The position numbers and the translations under genes were made by a program. 64,000 nt of DNA from Thermodesulfitimonas autotrophica (GTDB lineage Bacteria; Bacillota; Desulfotomaculia; Desulfotomaculales; Ammonificaceae). The stretch spans positions 1 through 64,000 of the forward strand of contig NZ_RKRE01000002.1 of the NCBI RefSeq assembly GCF_003815015.1. Direction: 5' to 3'. The notes below the pieces were generated by a model. That model saw only the letters and a list, made by a program, of their open reading frames with translations. It did no database searches and was not told the DNA's origin. This document shows positions 35,606-44,814 of the stretch, piece after piece. Numbering within the stretch: the first letter of the stretch is position 1; every line of letters starts with the position of its first letter.

Positions 35606-35622
35606 GCGTATGGCATATACGC
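35606..35622. promoter_or_regulatory. Inverted repeat upstream of the MFS gene
   Basis: GCGTAT (35606-35611), 5-base spacer, ATACGC (35617-35622), located 16 bases upstream of the MFS start and between divergent genes. It could be an operator for the MFS-comA pair. No regulator gene is adjacent. Confidence 0.35.
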
Positions 35623-35679
35623 CCTGAAAAAATCATAGCCTTTCTCCAAGCGGAGAGGGCATCTTCGGGAGGGAAGGAA

Positions 35680-35961
35680 TTGTTTACCGTTTACGATCCG
35701 GTGGTGTGGGGAATGGCCGGAATACGCTTTCTTTCTTCCGGGATCGAATTTTCGGCCGCATTACTGATGCTCTATTTTGGGCGGGTGGAAACGGCCTTTA
35801 AAATCAACGCCGTGCTGAGTTTCGTCGGTCCAGCCGTCCTCTGTACCGTTACCTTTCTAGGCCTCTGCGGCTTGGCCGGACGGCTTTCCCCCGTTGGACT
35901 CACTAGCGTTCTTGCCGGGGTAGCACTCATCTTTCTCGGCCTCCACCACCTCCGCTCGTAG
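35680..35961 (+). CDS. yqhV: YqhV family small membrane protein (DUF2619)
   Basis: The product has 93 residues and three hydrophobic segments (about 10-33, 43-66, 72-90). The pattern AGIRFLSSGIEFSAALLMLYFG followed by VETAFKINAVLSFVGP (split here) resembles YqhV of Bacillus, encoded next to spoIIIA genes in that genus. Function is unknown, although the family is largely restricted to spore formers. TTG start with GGGAAGGAA directly upstream. Confidence 0.8.
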   Translation: MFTVYDPVVWGMAGIRFLSSGIEFSAALLMLYFGRVETAFKINAVLSFVGPAVLCTVTFLGLCGLAGRLSPVGLTSVLAGVALIFLGLHHLRS

Positions 35962-35989
35962 CAGCCCCTCCGCCAGTCAAAGCGATCAT

Positions 35990-36799
35990 CTAAGTCGCGC
36001 CGCCCTTTCGCCGCCTGTCTCCCCGGCCCCAAATTTTCCTCTTATCCCGGAGGCGCTCGCTCAAAACCGCCACCAGCTTATCCGGTTCGCCAGCCGGCTC
36101 AAGTTTCCCGTCCGCCACAAGGCTCACCGTACCCGTTTCCTCAGAGACAACCACCACTAACGCGTCGGTTAGCTCGCTTAAACCTACCGCCGCCCGGTGC
36201 CTGCTGCCGAGGTGAGACGGGAGAACCTTCTGCGCCGCAAGGGGGAGGAAACAACCCGCCGCTACCACGCGATCATCCCGGATGATGACGGCACCATCGT
36301 GAAGCGCCGTATGCGGTTCAAAGATCGTCAGCAGCAATTCCCGCGAAACCAGTGCATCAAGCAGTATCCCGCCCTCGGCGAACTCTCTCAGCCCCGTCTC
36401 CCGCTCGAAGGCAATCAGCGCCCCCGTCCGGGTGCGTGCTAATTCCGCCACCGCCGCAGCCACCTGTCCCACGGCCTGCTCGCCTTCCCCCGCCCCAATC
36501 GCCCGGAGGAGAGGAGCACCCCGGCCAAGCTTCTCTAACATCCGTCTGATTTCGGGCTGAAAGATAATGACCACGGCCACGAAAGCAACCGTCCAGATCT
36601 TTTCCAGAATCCAGCTTAAAAGCGTCAGCCGCAACCAATGGGCAATCCCCGTAAGCGCGGCCAAGACCAGCAGTCCTTTCAACAGCTGCACCGCCCGGGT
36701 CCCCCGAATCAGGCTGTAAACTGAATAAGCTATGAGCACAACGAACACCACGTCCACCACGTTCAGTATCAGACGGGGTGAAAGTTCTACGGGAAGCAT
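35990..36799 (-). CDS. cdaA: Membrane diadenylate cyclase CdaA
   Basis: The housekeeping c-di-AMP synthase, 269 residues. Three N-terminal membrane helices (about 10-80) precede the DAC domain, which has the catalytic motifs DGA (TALHDGAVIIRDDRV) and RHR (LGSRHRAAVGLSE). ATG has GGAAGGAGG upstream. In most Firmicutes cdaA is followed by cdaR (ybbR) and glmM; here the next gene is convergent yqhV, so cdaA stands alone. Confidence 0.96.
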   Translation of the reverse strand: MLPVELSPRLILNVVDVVFVVLIAYSVYSLIRGTRAVQLLKGLLVLAALTGIAHWLRLTLLSWILEKIWTVAFVAVVIIFQPEIRRMLEKLGRGAPLLRAIGAGEGEQAVGQVAAAVAELARTRTGALIAFERETGLREFAEGGILLDALVSRELLLTIFEPHTALHDGAVIIRDDRVVAAGCFLPLAAQKVLPSHLGSRHRAAVGLSELTDALVVVVSEETGTVSLVADGKLEPAGEPDKLVAVLSERLRDKRKIWGRGDRRRKGGAT

Positions 36800-36939
36800 A
36801 GTAACCTCCTTCCGGGCGTCCCCTGAAAAACTTAAGCCGCGCCCTCACTCCTTAATAAAGGTTCGCGGCCCGACTTACCGGTTCCTGCTGAAAAATCACC
36901 CCAGGGCTTCCCCGCCCGCACGTTTACCTCCCCATAAGC

Positions 36940-37917
36940 CTACCGCCTGGCCCCACCGCAGAAGTACTGGTAGATGTACTGGAGGGCGAGCCCCGTGACC
37001 AGAACCCCTAAAAACCCTCGGATCAAGCGCTCCGGCAAAAACTTCTGGAGGCGCGCACCAAAGTATGTTCCGGCCAGCCCGCCAATCCCGAAGAGTGCTC
37101 CCAAGAGCCAGTCCGGGCTCACGGTCATTCCCCGGTAGAACGGGGATAAGAGCGTATAGTAGATCACCCCTACGACCGAGGTCAAGAAAGTGCCGCAGAG
37201 CGCCGCCCCGGCCACCGTGTAAACGGGCAGCCCCAACACAGCGCAGCAAAAAGGTGCGATGATCGCACCGCCCCCAATGCCGTAGATTCCACCAATCACT
37301 CCCACCACCAGCGCGAGCAGAGAAAGAACCGGCACGCTGAAGGAAAAACGCTCGCCCCAGAACTCATACTCCACCACCAGCGGGGTAAAGCGCACCGTCC
37401 GCACCACCGCTTCCGCAGGCAGTCCGGAGGCAACTTTTGCCCGCTGTTCCGCCTTAAGTCCCGCCACCCGTTCCCGGAATTTGGCCTCGAGGGCTCTGAG
37501 CCTCTCCCGCCCCTTGGCGTACCGGCCGGTCATCTCGTAGAGGAGCCGCCCCCCGAGATAGAGGAGCACCAGACCGACAAAAAACTTGAAGGAGCGAGGA
37601 TCCGGGAGGTATCGCAAGCGAATGATTGCCCCGGCAAAAACCCCCGGCAGCGTGCCCGCGACCACCACCCAAGTCAGCGGCCAGGCCATCCGCCCTTCCC
37701 GGATGTAGCGCCATAACCCCCCGGGAATGGCCACGATGTTGTAAACGAGGTTGGTCGGGCTCACCGCCGGGCTTGTGAAACCGAGAACGCTAACCTGGAA
37801 CGGCAACAGCAGAAAAGCACCGGAAACTCCGGCTGGCGCCGTAAAAGTAGCGACAGCCAGAGCCACCAGGGGCGGAACCAGAGGGAAAACATCGATCCCC
37901 GCCACCGGGAAATGCAC
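36940..37917 (-). CDS. TauE/SafE family sulfite/anion permease
   Basis: The product is about 325 residues with eight or so membrane segments in two repeats (GVSGAFLLLPFQVSVLGF early; GIGGGAIIAPFCCAVLGLP late), the TauE/SafE pattern. A charged cytoplasmic loop of about 65 residues (about 120-185; KGRERLRALEAKFRERVAGL) separates the halves and is longer than usual. GTG 37917 follows GGGGAGGGG; an upstream ATG overlaps that SD. The family exports sulfite or sulfonates or imports sulfur anions. The actual substrate is unknown. Confidence 0.85.
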   Translation of the reverse strand: MHFPVAGIDVFPLVPPLVALAVATFTAPAGVSGAFLLLPFQVSVLGFTSPAVSPTNLVYNIVAIPGGLWRYIREGRMAWPLTWVVVAGTLPGVFAGAIIRLRYLPDPRSFKFFVGLVLLYLGGRLLYEMTGRYAKGRERLRALEAKFRERVAGLKAEQRAKVASGLPAEAVVRTVRFTPLVVEYEFWGERFSFSVPVLSLLALVVGVIGGIYGIGGGAIIAPFCCAVLGLPVYTVAGAALCGTFLTSVVGVIYYTLLSPFYRGMTVSPDWLLGALFGIGGLAGTYFGARLQKFLPERLIRGFLGVLVTGLALQYIYQYFCGGARR

Positions 37918-38031
37918 CGCCACCCCTCCCCTCATATTTCGCCACGGGCCTCTTTTTGTGAAATAATTCTCTTTTTTTCAGTTTAACAGGCCAACACCCG
38001 CAGGTCAAGCAGATTCCGGACCGCCGTCACC

Positions 38032-38062
38032 GAAAACAAAGGGCCGCCACCACGGACGGCCC
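38032..38062 (-). terminator. Terminator of clpX
   Basis: The stem GGGCCG (38041-38046) / CGGCCC (38057-38062) is followed on the minus strand by TTTGTTTTC. Confidence 0.7.
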
Positions 38063-38088
38063 TCTGTATATCCTGCGTTTCAATTCGC

Positions 38089-39342
38089 CTAAACGGCGCC
38101 TTCCTTTTTCTTTTTCCGGTCAACAGTCACAATCAGCGGCTGCTCGCGTTTCAAAACCGTATCTCTTGAAATGACGCACTTGGTGACGTCGCCCCGCGAA
38201 GGGATATCGTACATCACGTTGAGCATAATCTCTTCGAGAATCGCCCGTAGCCCCCGGGCGCCGGTGTTACGCCGGATCGCTTCCTGGGCCACCGCCCGCA
38301 GCGCCTCGGGCTGGAACTCGAGGGTCACCCCGTCGAGCTCGAAAAGCTTCTCGTACTGGCGGACCAAAGCGTTGCGCGGCTCGGTAAGAATCCGCACCAA
38401 GTCATCTTCCGTGAGCGGGTCGAGCGTGACGATCACCGGCAGCCGGCCCACAAACTCCGGAATGAGCCCAAACTTCAGCAGGTCCTGCGGCAGAATCTGG
38501 CGCAAAATCTCACCAACGTTCTGGTCCTTCCGCACCACAAGCTCTGCGCCGAAGCCCATCGTCTTCGCGCTCACCCGGTTCTGGATGATCTTGGTTATCC
38601 CCTCAAAAGCGCCGCCGCAGATGAAAAGGATATTCGTCGTGTCAATCTGAATGAACTCCTGGTGGGGATGCTTTCGCCCACCCTGCGGCGGCACGCTCGC
38701 TACTGTCCCTTCGAGAATTTTCAGCAGCGCCTGTTGCACACCCTCACCCGAAACGTCGCGGGTGATTGAGGGATTCTCGGATTTCCGCGCGATCTTATCG
38801 ATTTCATCAATATAGACGATACCCTTTTCGGCCTTTTCGATGTCGTAATCGGCCGCTTGGATGAGCTTGAGAAGGATGTTCTCGACATCCTCACCCACGT
38901 AGCCGGCCTCGGTCAGCGAAGTGGCGTCCGCAATGGCGAAGGGTACGTTAAGCATCCGGGCCAGGGTCTGTGCTAACAACGTCTTGCCACAGCCCGTAGG
39001 CCCCAGCATTAGAATGTTGCTCTTCTGCAGCTCAACATCCTCAATCTTTCCACCCAGGTTGACCCGCTTGTAGTGGTTATAAACCGCCACCGAGAGGATC
39101 TTCTTGGCGTGCTCCTGCCCGATAACGTACTGGTCGAGAAACTCCTTGATCTCCCGCGGCGTCGGCACATCGCGCAACTCCGCGCTGAGATCCTCACTTA
39201 ACTCCTCCTCGATAATCTCGTTGCAAAGCTCAATGCACTCGTCACAGATATAAACACCCGGGCCCGCCACTAACTTCTTAACCTGGTCCTGGTGTTTGCC
39301 GCAGAAAGAGCACTTTAGGTGCCCCTTATCATTGTTAAACAT
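38089..39342 (-). CDS. clpX: ATP-dependent Clp protease ATPase subunit ClpX
   Basis: An AAA+ unfoldase of 417 residues. The N-terminal zinc-binding domain is [10 protein letters not shown]...CDECIELC (about 11-40). Walker A GPTGCGKT is at about 116-123 and Walker B YIDEIDKI at about 177. The IGF-loop region for ClpP docking contains MGFGAEL. It is the third gene of the tig-clpP-clpX set, 23 bases after clpP. Confidence 0.97.
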   Translation of the reverse strand: MFNNDKGHLKCSFCGKHQDQVKKLVAGPGVYICDECIELCNEIIEEELSEDLSAELRDVPTPREIKEFLDQYVIGQEHAKKILSVAVYNHYKRVNLGGKIEDVELQKSNILMLGPTGCGKTLLAQTLARMLNVPFAIADATSLTEAGYVGEDVENILLKLIQAADYDIEKAEKGIVYIDEIDKIARKSENPSITRDVSGEGVQQALLKILEGTVASVPPQGGRKHPHQEFIQIDTTNILFICGGAFEGITKIIQNRVSAKTMGFGAELVVRKDQNVGEILRQILPQDLLKFGLIPEFVGRLPVIVTLDPLTEDDLVRILTEPRNALVRQYEKLFELDGVTLEFQPEALRAVAQEAIRRNTGARGLRAILEEIMLNVMYDIPSRGDVTKCVISRDTVLKREQPLIVTVDRKKKKEGAV

Positions 39343-39365
39343 AAAGAATCCACCTCGCTTAGAGC

Positions 39366-39965
39366 CTACTTCGGCTGTTTCTTCCGCATCGTGATCACTT
39401 CATCGATGATACCGTACTCCTTCGCCTGCTGTGCCGACATAAAGAAATCCCGCTCTGTATCTCGCTCTACCTTGTCAAACGGCTGCCCGGTATGTTTCGC
39501 GAGGAGCTCGTTGAGTACCCGCTTGGCGCGGAGTATCTCCCGCGCATGGATCTCAACCTCGGTCGCCTGCCCCTGCACACCGCCGAGTGGCTGATGGAGC
39601 ATGATCCGTGCGTAAGGAAGCGCAAAGCGCTTCCCCTTAGCTCCAGCGGCCAGCAGGAAGGCCCCCATACTTGCGGCCTGCCCCAAACAGATCGTCGAAA
39701 CGTCAGGCCGGATATACTGCATCGTGTCGTAAATCGCCATTCCTGCCGTAACCAGCCCGCCCGGCGAATTGATGTAGAGGTGGATATCCTTCTCCGGATC
39801 CTCCGCCTCCAAGAAGAGAAGCTGAGCGATTACCAGGTTGGCGAGGTAATCGTCGATTGTTCCGCCGATAAAGATTATCCGGTCCTTGAGCAGACGCGAG
39901 TATATATCGTAAGCCCGCTCACCGCGGTTTGTCTGTTCAACGACGATAGGCACCAGCGTCGACAT
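39366..39965 (-). CDS. clpP: ATP-dependent Clp protease proteolytic subunit ClpP
   Basis: The serine protease core, 199 residues. The catalytic triad is visible: Ser in [11 protein letters not shown] (about 98), His in [11 protein letters not shown] (about 123) and Asp near DTERDFFMS (about 172). It lies 72 bases after tig and has its own SD. Confidence 0.97.
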   Translation of the reverse strand: MSTLVPIVVEQTNRGERAYDIYSRLLKDRIIFIGGTIDDYLANLVIAQLLFLEAEDPEKDIHLYINSPGGLVTAGMAIYDTMQYIRPDVSTICLGQAASMGAFLLAAGAKGKRFALPYARIMLHQPLGGVQGQATEVEIHAREILRAKRVLNELLAKHTGQPFDKVERDTERDFFMSAQQAKEYGIIDEVITMRKKQPK

Positions 39966-40037
39966 CTAACCACCCCTTTTTATCATAAACCTTCAGCCTC
40001 CCCTTGATAAAGAGGCAAATTCAAGACGGCTTTCCTG

Positions 40038-41408
40038 CTAAGCCTTCGCCGCGGTACCGGTTTCCTCAGTTATAGCCTCCGGTGCCGCAACTCCGGCAGC
40101 AGGTTCCGGCGCTTCTTCTTTTATTATCGCCTTCTCCACCAAAAACTCAACTGTTTTGTCGCGGAGCAACTTCTGCCGGACCACTTCGAGCCGCCCGGTC
40201 GCCTCGAAGACCTTGCGCAGCTCTCCCGGATCGTGCCGGTAAAGCCCGGCGAGTTTTTGCAACTCCGCCTCAATCTCCGCTTCGGTTACCTCAAGCCCTT
40301 CGGCTTTCGCCACCGCATCGAGGACCAGCCGGGTCTTGATCGTCCGCACGGCGTCGCCGCGCAGCCGCTCCCGCATCTCCTCGGGAGTTGTATTCATGAT
40401 TTCAAAAAAGCGCTCCCGCGAAACCCCGCGCCCCTCTACGGTAGCCACCATGTCCTCAAGCATTTCCTCTACCTGGTTCTCCACCATGGAAGGCGGCGGC
40501 TCCACCTTGGCGTTCTCCACCGCCCGCGCCACCACTTCCTGGCGGAGGAGAAGATCAGCTTCGTTCGCCGCCGCTTCCTGCAACCGCCGGGCAACATCCG
40601 CCTTGAGCTCCGCGAGCGTATCGAACTCGCTCACTTCCTTGGCAAAATCATCGTTGAGCGGCATCAGCTCTTTCCGGCGAAGTTCCCGCACCGTCACCTC
40701 AAAAACGGCCTCTTTGCCCGCCACTCTTTCGTCAGGATAATCAGCGGGAAGGGTGATCTTTACCTCTTTCGTCTCGCCAGTCCGCATGCCGATGAGCGCC
40801 TCGTCCAACGCCGGGATAAGATAGCCGCGCCCCGCTTCAATTTCTCTTCCCTTCACTGCGCTTCCGCGGAAAGCCTTACCATTAACGGTTCCTTTATAGT
40901 CTATTTTTATAATGTCGCCGGCAGCCACAACCCCATCTTCCACCGTTGTCAGGCGAGCGTAACGGTTACGCAACCTCTCGAGTTCCGCTTCGATGTCCTC
41001 AGGGGTAACCGGCTTCACTTTTTTCGTAACCTCTATTCCTTGGTACTGCCCCAGCTCAACCTCCGGCTTAACCTCAACCTTGGCCTTGAAAACCAAGGGC
41101 TTTCCTTCCTCCGCCTGAACAACCTCTACCTCAGGCTGCGCCACCGGTTCGATCCCCGTATCCTTCACCGCCACCGGGTAGGCTTCTCCCATCATCAGCG
41201 CCGCGGCCTCGTTATAAAGGGTTTCCTTACCGATGTACCGCTCCAGGATCACCCGCGGCACCCGGCCCCTCCGGAAACCCGGGATGATAACATCTTTAGC
41301 AAGTTTGCGGCAAGCGCGCTCCACCGCCTGACTGAAACGCTCCGCCTCTACCTCTACCTCCAGGAGGACCGTACTGTTCGCCAATCGTTCTGCCGTAGCC
41401 CGCACCAA
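40038..41408 (-). CDS. tig: Trigger factor (ribosome-associated chaperone and PPIase)
   Basis: A 456-residue protein. The N-terminal ribosome-binding domain has the signature PGFRRGRVPRVIL (about 43-55). The FKBP-type PPIase domain covers about 155-245 (GDIIKIDYKGTVNGKAF). The C-terminal chaperone arms are helical and end in an Ala/Glu-rich tail. Start TTG, with GAGGGAG about 11 bases upstream; the next codon GTG is an alternative. Confidence 0.97.
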   Translation of the reverse strand: MVRATAERLANSTVLLEVEVEAERFSQAVERACRKLAKDVIIPGFRRGRVPRVILERYIGKETLYNEAAALMMGEAYPVAVKDTGIEPVAQPEVEVVQAEEGKPLVFKAKVEVKPEVELGQYQGIEVTKKVKPVTPEDIEAELERLRNRYARLTTVEDGVVAAGDIIKIDYKGTVNGKAFRGSAVKGREIEAGRGYLIPALDEALIGMRTGETKEVKITLPADYPDERVAGKEAVFEVTVRELRRKELMPLNDDFAKEVSEFDTLAELKADVARRLQEAAANEADLLLRQEVVARAVENAKVEPPPSMVENQVEEMLEDMVATVEGRGVSRERFFEIMNTTPEEMRERLRGDAVRTIKTRLVLDAVAKAEGLEVTEAEIEAELQKLAGLYRHDPGELRKVFEATGRLEVVRQKLLRDKTVEFLVEKAIIKEEAPEPAAGVAAPEAITEETGTAAKA

Positions 41409-41539
41409 ACTTACACCACTCCCTCGGCTTCTTTAAGAAGTTATTTGGCAACAAAGCATAAAGTAAATCAAGGTATTCGGCGCCTACCCGGAAAGTCCTT
41501 TAAATTTTATCCTCCTCCGGTTGGTAAGATGCACCGAAA

Positions 41540-41564
41540 AAGAGAACCAGGGAAACTCCCTGGT
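41540..41564 (-). terminator. Intrinsic terminator at the end of the CODH/ACS-nfn locus
   Basis: The stem ACCAGGG (41546-41552) / CCCTGGT (41558-41564) is followed on the minus strand by TCTCTTTTTC. It lies about 120 bases beyond the nfnB stop. The gap 41409-41684 contains only this hairpin and the tig leader; no other gene is seen. Confidence 0.75.
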
Positions 41565-41684
41565 ACTTCACCTTTACTTATTATAGCCAAAGAAGATTAA
41601 AGAAAGCAATACCTCACTCGCCACGCGCCCCCGGAAGGCCTGGCAAAACATGCCTTCCCCGGAATAAGCAAGACCTTCTTGCAA

Positions 41685-43106
41685 CTACCGTCTGGCGGCA
41701 AGGTATGCGTCTATCGCCTTAGCCGCCCTTTTCCCTGCCCCCATCGCCAGAATCACCGTTGCCGCCCCCGTCACGCTGTCACCGCCGGCAAAGATTCCGG
41801 GCCGGCTGGTCTGGCCGGTCGCTTCGTCCACCACTATCCCCCCGAACTTCGTGAGCTCAAGCCCGGGCGTAGTGTTGGCAATAAGCGGGTTGGGCGTAGT
41901 GCCGATCGCGATGATCACCGTTTCGACCTCGAGACAATGTTCCGACCCGGGCTTCGGAACCGGTCTTCTCCTTCCCGAAGCGTCGGGCTCGCCAAGCTCC
42001 ATCGTCACACACTCTAGCCCCTTGACCCAACCGTTATCATCACCCAGGATACGCACGGGATTGGTGAGCAGTTTGAATTCGACTCCCTCTTCCCTAGCGT
42101 GATGAATCTCTTCCCGTCGCGCCGGCATCTCCTCTTCCGAACGCCGGTAAACGATGTAAACCTTCGCGGCACCTAGCCTGAGCGCACAACGCGCGGCATC
42201 CATCGCCACGTTGCCACCGCCGATAACAGCCACCCGTCGGCCGATCTTGATGGGCGTATCGTATTCGGGGAACCGGTAAGCCCGCATCAGGTTAATGCGG
42301 GTCAAAAACTCGTTGGCCGAGAACACCCCGTTGAGATTTTCCCCGGGTATCCGTAAAAACTGCGGCAGCCCCGCCCCGGTGCCGATAAAAATCGCGTCGT
42401 AGCCCTCTGAGAAAAGCTCGTCAACACTCAGGATCTTACCGATTACCATGTTGGTTTGAATCTCTACGCCGAGCTTTTTCAGGTTGTCAATCTCCCGCTG
42501 CACCACGCGCTTTGGCAGCCTGAACTCCGGAATCCCGTAAACCAGAACCCCTCCGGGGGTATGGAACGCTTCGAATACGGTCACCTGGTAACCCATTTTG
42601 GCGAGGTCGGCAGCGCAGGTAAGACCGGCCGGTCCGGAGCCGACTACCGCAACCTTTCCTTTTGGCGGCGCAGGGTTCGTAGGCTCGTGGCGGGGTTCCC
42701 CGCAAGAGGCCGCGTAATCGGCCGCAAAGCGCTCGAGCCGGCCAATCGCGACCGGTTCCCCTTTTTCTCCCCGCAGGCAATGTTTTTCGCACTGGTTCTC
42801 CTGGGGACAGACCCGCCCGCAGATCGCCGGCAGGTTGTTGGTTTCTAGTATCTTATAATAGGCCTCGAGAAACTTCCCCTCTTCAATGAGCATAATAAAC
42901 TCGGGAATTTTTACGTTTACCGGACAGCCTTGCACACACCGCGGTTCCTTGCACCGGAGGCAGCGCCGGGCCTCTTCCACCGCCTGCTCGGGAGTGTAGC
43001 CGAGAGCAACCTCGTCGAAATTCTTAATCCTGACCTGCGGGTCCTGCGCCGGCATCGGCACCTTGGTCTTTACCAGGTTGGGCTTACGCCTGGGCTCCGC
43101 CATCAA
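41685..43106 (-). CDS. nfnB: NfnB: NADPH-binding subunit of the electron-bifurcating transhydrogenase (glutamate synthase small-subunit type)
   Basis: With NfnA this couples NADPH oxidation to reduction of NAD+ and ferredoxin, reversibly. It is 473 residues. N-terminal Cys motifs bind two [4Fe-4S] clusters (ARRCLRCKEPRCVQGCPV, about 46-63; CGRVCPQENQCEKHC, about 96-110). FAD domain VVGSGPAGLTCAADLAK follows at about 154, and the NADPH domain VIGGGNVAMDAARCALRLGA at about 290. The frame matches stand-alone GltA/NfnB rather than a GOGAT small subunit, since no large subunit is adjacent. It overlaps nfnA by 4 bases. Confidence 0.92.
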   Translation of the reverse strand: MMAEPRRKPNLVKTKVPMPAQDPQVRIKNFDEVALGYTPEQAVEEARRCLRCKEPRCVQGCPVNVKIPEFIMLIEEGKFLEAYYKILETNNLPAICGRVCPQENQCEKHCLRGEKGEPVAIGRLERFAADYAASCGEPRHEPTNPAPPKGKVAVVGSGPAGLTCAADLAKMGYQVTVFEAFHTPGGVLVYGIPEFRLPKRVVQREIDNLKKLGVEIQTNMVIGKILSVDELFSEGYDAIFIGTGAGLPQFLRIPGENLNGVFSANEFLTRINLMRAYRFPEYDTPIKIGRRVAVIGGGNVAMDAARCALRLGAAKVYIVYRRSEEEMPARREEIHHAREEGVEFKLLTNPVRILGDDNGWVKGLECVTMELGEPDASGRRRPVPKPGSEHCLEVETVIIAIGTTPNPLIANTTPGLELTKFGGIVVDEATGQTSRPGIFAGGDSVTGAATVILAMGAGKRAAKAIDAYLAARR

Positions 43107-43948
43107 ACTCCCTCCTTCAAGCTACGCTGGAGCAGCTCCATGGCCGTTTTCTCCTCTTCCCGGTACATGGCCGTTCGCTTGATCACCTCGTCAAAATCGA
43201 CCAGGTGGCCATCGAACTCCGGCCCGTCAACGCAGGCGAACTTCGTCTGGCCGCCCACCGTAAGCCGGCAACAGCCACACATTCCCGTGCCGTCCACCAT
43301 TATCGGGTTCATGCTCACCACCGTTGGCAACCCGTATTGTCGCGTAAGGTTGCTCACCACCTTCATCATGATGAGCGGGCCGACGGCGATTGCCCGGTCG
43401 TACCTGTTTCCTTCGTCGAGCAGTCTTTTCAAAACGTCGGTAACAAATCCCTTATGCCCCTTGGAGCCATCATCCGTAGCGATATAGAGGTTTGCGCAGT
43501 ACGGTTTAATCTCCTCCTCGAGGATGATCAGGTCCTTGTTGCGTGCGCCGATGATGCAGTCAACCTTCGTCCCGCGCCTGTGCAACTCCTTGACCTGAGA
43601 AAACACCAGCGCCGTCCCAAGCCCGCCGCCGACAACGACCACTCGCTGCAACCCCTCGAGGTGGGTGGGTTTACCGAGAGGCCCCACTAGGTCGAGGATG
43701 CGGTCCCCTTCCTCAAGCCGCCCGAGAAGCGTAGTGGTCTTACCGACTTCTTGAAAAATGATGGTAACCGTCCCCTTCTCCCGGTCGTAGTCCGAAATCG
43801 TCAGCGGTATCCGTTCCCCTTTTTCATGGACCCGCAGAATCACAAACTGGCCCGGTTGCGCCTTCTTGGCGATCAGATGGTTCTCAACCTCAATAAGCTT
43901 TACGGCCGGCGCCAGGACCTTTTTTTTCACAATCCTGTTCACCGCCAC
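43103..43948 (-). CDS. nfnA: NfnA: ferredoxin-NADP+ reductase subunit alpha
   Basis: The NAD(H)- and FAD-binding partner of NfnB, about 281 residues. It has an FAD domain (about 1-95; GQFVILRVHEKGERIPLTISD), an NAD domain (VVVVGGGLGTALVFSQVKEL) and a C-terminal [2Fe-2S] motif (DGTGMCGCCRLTVGG and FACVDGPEFDG, about 225-250). GTG 43948 is chosen because GGAGG lies 7 bases upstream. The frame is open for 31 further codons upstream, but that part covers the RNA element at 43950-43999. PyrK/SudA-like proteins are relatives, but the neighbour NfnB settles the assignment. Confidence 0.9.
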   Translation of the reverse strand: MAVNRIVKKKVLAPAVKLIEVENHLIAKKAQPGQFVILRVHEKGERIPLTISDYDREKGTVTIIFQEVGKTTTLLGRLEEGDRILDLVGPLGKPTHLEGLQRVVVVGGGLGTALVFSQVKELHRRGTKVDCIIGARNKDLIILEEEIKPYCANLYIATDDGSKGHKGFVTDVLKRLLDEGNRYDRAIAVGPLIMMKVVSNLTRQYGLPTVVSMNPIMVDGTGMCGCCRLTVGGQTKFACVDGPEFDGHLVDFDEVIKRTAMYREEEKTAMELLQRSLKEGV

Positions 43949-43949
43949 G

Positions 43950-43999
43950 ATCCCCCCTCCATATAACGTAGTAAAAATCCCCCCTACGTTGGGGGGATT
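43950..43999 (-). promoter_or_regulatory. Terminator / SD-sequestering RNA element between acsE and nfnA
   Basis: On the minus strand the acsE stop is followed after 5 bases by a perfect 9-bp terminator stem, AATCCCCCC (43991-43999) / GGGGGGATT (43976-43984), with loop AACGTA and a T5 tract (43973-43977). An alternative fold is equally clear: ATCCCCCC (43991-43998) can pair with GGGGGGAT of the nfnA SD (43950-43957), and AACGTAG (43984-43990) with CTACGTT (43965-43971). That gives 15 bp with one 7-base bulge. The two folds share arms and exclude each other. This suggests control of nfnAB expression relative to the acs genes; the trigger is unknown. Confidence 0.65.
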
Positions 44000-44004
44000 A
44001 CCTT

Positions 44005-44814
<810 letters not shown>

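Noticed and set aside
40233-41600. A 455-codon plus-strand open frame across the trigger factor gene
   Set aside because: It shadows tig in another frame. The translation is low-complexity and matches no family.
41685-43106. Glutamate synthase (GOGAT) small subunit
   Set aside because: No large subunit is adjacent, and the gene overlaps nfnA, which defines an NfnAB pair.
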